A stretch of DNA of 22,489 nt, taken from the NCBI GenBank assembly GCA_043806415.1, contig JAZDHB010000014.1:1-22489 (forward strand), in the 5' to 3' direction. The stretch is from CAIXYX01 sp043806415 (GTDB taxonomy: Archaea; Micrarchaeota; Micrarchaeia; Anstonellales; Anstonellaceae). Positions 20,408-22,489 of this stretch are shown here, one piece after another. Under the pieces are notes generated by a model. That model saw only the letters and a list, made by a program, of their open reading frames with translations. It did no database searches and was not told the origin of the DNA. Every line of letters begins with the position of its first letter. Position 1 is the stretch's first letter. Made by a program: the position numbers and the translations under genes.

Positions 20408-20668
20408 ATGAAAGAAGCTCCTTTAGGCAAAGAATTCGCATTCAAGATGCCCAACGGCGCGCTGATCGGACGGGCCCGGAACCTGACGGACCTGTGCAAC
20501 TTCATCAAGACCGCGCCCCTGGAAGCCGTGCTCTACCATGCCAACGGCCAGCACTTCGGCCCGTGGCTGGAATTCATCGGCGAGCGCGCGGCGGCGGCCA
20601 ACCTCAAGGGGCTGGTGGTCAATGCCCGCACCGTGCGCGTGGCGCTCCTTCGCGCGCTGCGCGCGTAA
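20408..20668 (+). CDS. short DUF5752-like protein
   Basis: The product is 86 residues. It begins MKEAPLGKEFAFKMPNGALI, followed by ARNLTDLCNFIKTAPLEAVL, YHANGQHFGPWLEFIGERAA and ARTVRVALLRALRA. The pattern 'Phe-x-Phe ... leucine-rich helix ... YH..xxHFxxWLE' resembles the DUF5752 family of short prokaryotic proteins, recalled from memory. No biochemical role is known to me. ATG 20408 is favoured by GGTGAT 4 bases upstream; GTG 20396 would suit a leaderless start and add MVIS. The phased T5A3 array sits just upstream and may regulate it. Confidence 0.7.
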   Translation: MKEAPLGKEFAFKMPNGALIGRARNLTDLCNFIKTAPLEAVLYHANGQHFGPWLEFIGERAAAANLKGLVVNARTVRVALLRALRA

Positions 20669-20674
20669 GGCTTC

Positions 20675-20683
20675 TTTATATTT
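20675..20683 (+). promoter_or_regulatory. TATA box, leaderless promoter
   Basis: TTTATATTT is centred 26 bp before ATG 20705. The following T-run may also end the preceding short transcript. Confidence 0.65.
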
Positions 20684-20704
20684 TTTCCATCCTTCTTTTC
20701 CATC

Positions 20705-21292
20705 ATGTTGATTGAAGCCGCCCTGGCGCTCATTGCCGGATTCCTTGCCAAAACCTGCGACGAGCAGTCCGAGAGGGGCCTGCCCTATCCGGCCATCCTC
20801 TTCTATGCGGCGGCGCTCGCCTACGGCGCCATCTTGGGATGGCTGTCCGTGAGCACGGCGCTCTCTTCCCTCTTCCTCGCGCTGGCCCTCGCCGCCATCC
20901 TCTCCAGGAAAATAGACCATCCCATCCACGTGCTGGGGATCGCGGCGTTCGGCGCGGTGCTCATCTGGCAGCCCATGGCCCAGTTCGATGCGTGGGCCTT
21001 CTCGCTCTTCCTGCTGGCCGGCCTGCTCGACGAGCTGGAATTGAAGCTGGGCCGAATCTTCACCCTCATCGGCGAGCAGCGGCTCTGGACTCCGCTCGCC
21101 GCGCTGGCCCTCATGCTCTATGGCGGACAATACCTCTTCCTCGTGGCCATCATCGCCTTCGATGCCGCATACCGATTCTCGGCGTGGCTCGTTGAGAAGA
21201 GAATCGGGAAATCGGGATCCGGGCCCGCGCGCCTTGCGCCCTTGGCAAGAACGAAGGCGGCGGGCGCCGGGCCGAAAAGGAGAGGAAGATAG
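20705..21292 (+). CDS. multi-pass membrane protein, unknown
   Basis: The 195-residue protein has about five hydrophobic segments: near 2-16, 30-46, 52-64, 76-90 and 135-155. Conserved-looking charged residues lie at the membrane edges: KTCDEQSERG (about 16-25), SRKIDHPIHVLG and AGLLDELELKLGR. Such acidic and His residues inside membrane regions suggest an enzyme or a metal or ion site, but I know no family. The C-terminal 30 residues are basic and disordered. ATG 20705 matches a leaderless start. It converges on priS with a 43-bp gap. Confidence 0.7.
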   Translation: MLIEAALALIAGFLAKTCDEQSERGLPYPAILFYAAALAYGAILGWLSVSTALSSLFLALALAAILSRKIDHPIHVLGIAAFGAVLIWQPMAQFDAWAFSLFLLAGLLDELELKLGRIFTLIGEQRLWTPLAALALMLYGGQYLFLVAIIAFDAAYRFSAWLVEKRIGKSGSGPARLAPLARTKAAGAGPKRRGR

Positions 21293-21335
21293 AAAAAAGA
21301 AGAACGCGCCGCCCTTTGGCCTCATTCCCGTTTTC

Positions 21336-22489
21336 TTATCCGAGCGGCACGGCCGCCTTCTTGGCCACCAGATAAGCGGCGAACGATTCGCTCAACTCGA
21401 CCGTCTTCTCCGCCTCGAGCGGCTCGGTGCTGGCATCGGCCCATAAGATGGACGGGACGGCGCGCGATGTTCTCACTTTTTCCGTCTGGGCGTGCGAAAG
21501 GAAGACGGCGTCGCGCGAGGGCACGAAATCCGAGAGCGCGCTCGCGCCCTTGATCGTTTTCGCCACCATGGCGCTGCCACCATGAACGGAATCGGGCAAA
21601 CGCAGAATCTTGGAGGTGTCGATGGTGACGTTGGCGTCCGTTTCGACTTTCTCGGAAAGATGCAGGCGCAGGCGCTCGAAGAGTTCCCTGAAGCGCGCCT
21701 TGGGCTGGACCAGGCGCACGTCCGACCAGCGGCCGGCCTCGATGCCCTTGATGAAGCGCGCGGCCTGCACCGGGTCCTTGAGCTTGGCGCCCACCTGCCC
21801 GGCCGTCTTGGCGTCCTTGACGAGCTTGAGGATGTCGCGCGCGAACTTGCCCTTGTGCCCCCCGTCCTGCGGGGTGGGGCCGAGCAGCTTCTCGTACTTC
21901 GAGGGCTTCCCGTGCTCGCCGGCACCGCCGCTCACCTCCTCGTTGGAGAAGAAGCTCTCGAAGTCCAGCCCGTTCCCTTCGATGTAATCCACGACCTCGC
22001 GGCGCTCCTCGCGCCCGAGCGGCTCGAGCTCCTTCTTGTACGCGCGCACGTGGTAGCCGCGCGAGCCCGAGAAGCTCACCTGCAGCTCCTCGCGCGAGAG
22101 GCCGAAATCGGGCAGCAGGAAATCCTCGACGAGCGCGATCGCGTTGGCCTTGATCTTATCGAAGCATTCGGTGCAGGTGAAGGGCGCGCACGAATGCGCC
22201 TCGGCGTCCAGGTCGAACACCAGGTCCGCGCCCAGCCAGTTCTTCTTGGCCATGGGCCGGCCGGCCGGGAATTCGTAATAGGCGGAGGAGACCGACACGT
22301 AGAGCGGTTTTTCGCGCGCGAGCCGGGCCGCCAGCTCCTGCTCGTTGGCAAACGAGAGGTGCCGGAATTCGATCTTCTTCTCCCATCCGCCGAATCCGAA
22401 CTCGCGCTTCTCGCCGCGCGGCACCCAGGGGTGGGCGCGGGCATAGTATTGGCCGAATTTGTCGCAAAGCCATTGGTGGGGGTTGGGGG
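21336..22489 (-). CDS. priS: DNA primase small (catalytic) subunit PriS (5' end cut by window)
   Basis: PriS makes primers in archaeal replication with PriL. The protein contains REFGF and the EFRHLSFANEQELAARL block, then MAKKNWLGADLVFDLDAE with catalytic acidic residues, FSGSRGYHVR (the SGxRGxH motif), and DTSKILRLPDSVHGGSAM (phosphate-contacting His region). A possible zinc pair, CAPFTCTEC, lies between the Asp motif and SGSRG, as in other PriS. The nearest start in the window is GTG 22424. Reading continues upstream in frame to the edge as QWLCDKFGQYYARAHPW, which fits the family's YYxxA N-terminus, so the true start lies outside. PriL is not seen. Confidence 0.95.
   Translation of the reverse strand, partial: PNPHQWLCDKFGQYYARAHPWVPRGEKREFGFGGWEKKIEFRHLSFANEQELAARLAREKPLYVSVSSAYYEFPAGRPMAKKNWLGADLVFDLDAEAHSCAPFTCTECFDKIKANAIALVEDFLLPDFGLSREELQVSFSGSRGYHVRAYKKELEPLGREERREVVDYIEGNGLDFESFFSNEEVSGGAGEHGKPSKYEKLLGPTPQDGGHKGKFARDILKLVKDAKTAGQVGAKLKDPVQAARFIKGIEAGRWSDVRLVQPKARFRELFERLRLHLSEKVETDANVTIDTSKILRLPDSVHGGSAMVAKTIKGASALSDFVPSRDAVFLSHAQTEKVRTSRAVPSILWADASTEPLEAEKTVELSESFAAYLVAKKAAVPLG

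Noticed and set aside
20423..21325. A 300-codon minus frame opposite the membrane protein
   Set aside because: It is a shadow with Glu/Arg/Gly/Gln-rich composition. The plus strand has membrane segments and a proper TATA-ATG spacing.

Overview
The window comes from a GC-rich archaeal genome. The evidence is a TATA-binding protein gene, the ribosomal proteins L7Ae, S28e, L24e and L21e, RNA polymerase subunit Rpo4 (RpoF), a DUF655 protein followed by KsgA, the DNA primase small subunit PriS, and a UbiA-type lipid prenyltransferase with the motifs of archaeal ether-lipid enzymes. Several ATG codons sit about 26 bp after a TATA-like element, as expected for archaeal leaderless mRNAs. Genes are small and tightly packed, 5S rRNA stands alone, and several proteins are unfamiliar. 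A DPANN-type lineage such as Micrarchaeota or Diapherotrites is possible, but this is inference.

Layout. Positions 1-488 hold an AT-rich, truncated HNH endonuclease gene that differs in composition from everything after about 560. Positions 660-4217 carry an unknown protein divergent from an AMMECR1-family gene, then a probable multi-domain DNA-binding protein and an HD-domain phosphohydrolase. A solitary 5S rRNA (4265-4379, minus) diverges from a conserved unknown with a very basic N-terminal tail (4462-5220). Positions 5361-6879 (minus) are the L7Ae-S28e-L24e-NDK cluster with a structured leader. An unknown gene (7067-8221) and the TATA-binding protein gene (8342-8923) follow on minus. TBP diverges from the L21e-rpo4-DUF655-ksgA cluster (9126-11703) and a small membrane protein (11720-12127). 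Positions 12229-14936 (minus) hold ubiA, purC and a signal-peptide/membrane protein. AguB and aguA (14989-16964) form an agmatine-to-putrescine pair. Then come a TRAM-domain protein, pyrE-pyrF (UMP synthesis), NAD(P)H-hydrate dehydratase, a short DUF5752-like protein, a small membrane protein, and priS, which runs off the right edge.

Together the genes cover translation and transcription (ribosomal proteins, Rpo4, TBP, KsgA, TRAM), replication (primase), nucleotide supply (PurC, PyrE, PyrF, NDK, HD hydrolase), membrane lipid and polyamine synthesis, and metabolite repair. No tRNA, CRISPR array, insertion sequence or complete mobile element was found, and no gene-free stretch exceeds 300 bases.

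The most unusual observations are these: a TBP whose two half-repeats are almost identical, even in DNA; two divergent gene pairs whose ATGs are both 53 bp apart around one central TATA-like element; a 21-bp phased array of T5A3 elements at 20270-20342; a ksgA frame that lacks a usable start unless one C is missing from a C4 run; and a partly duplicated gene start before the HD hydrolase.
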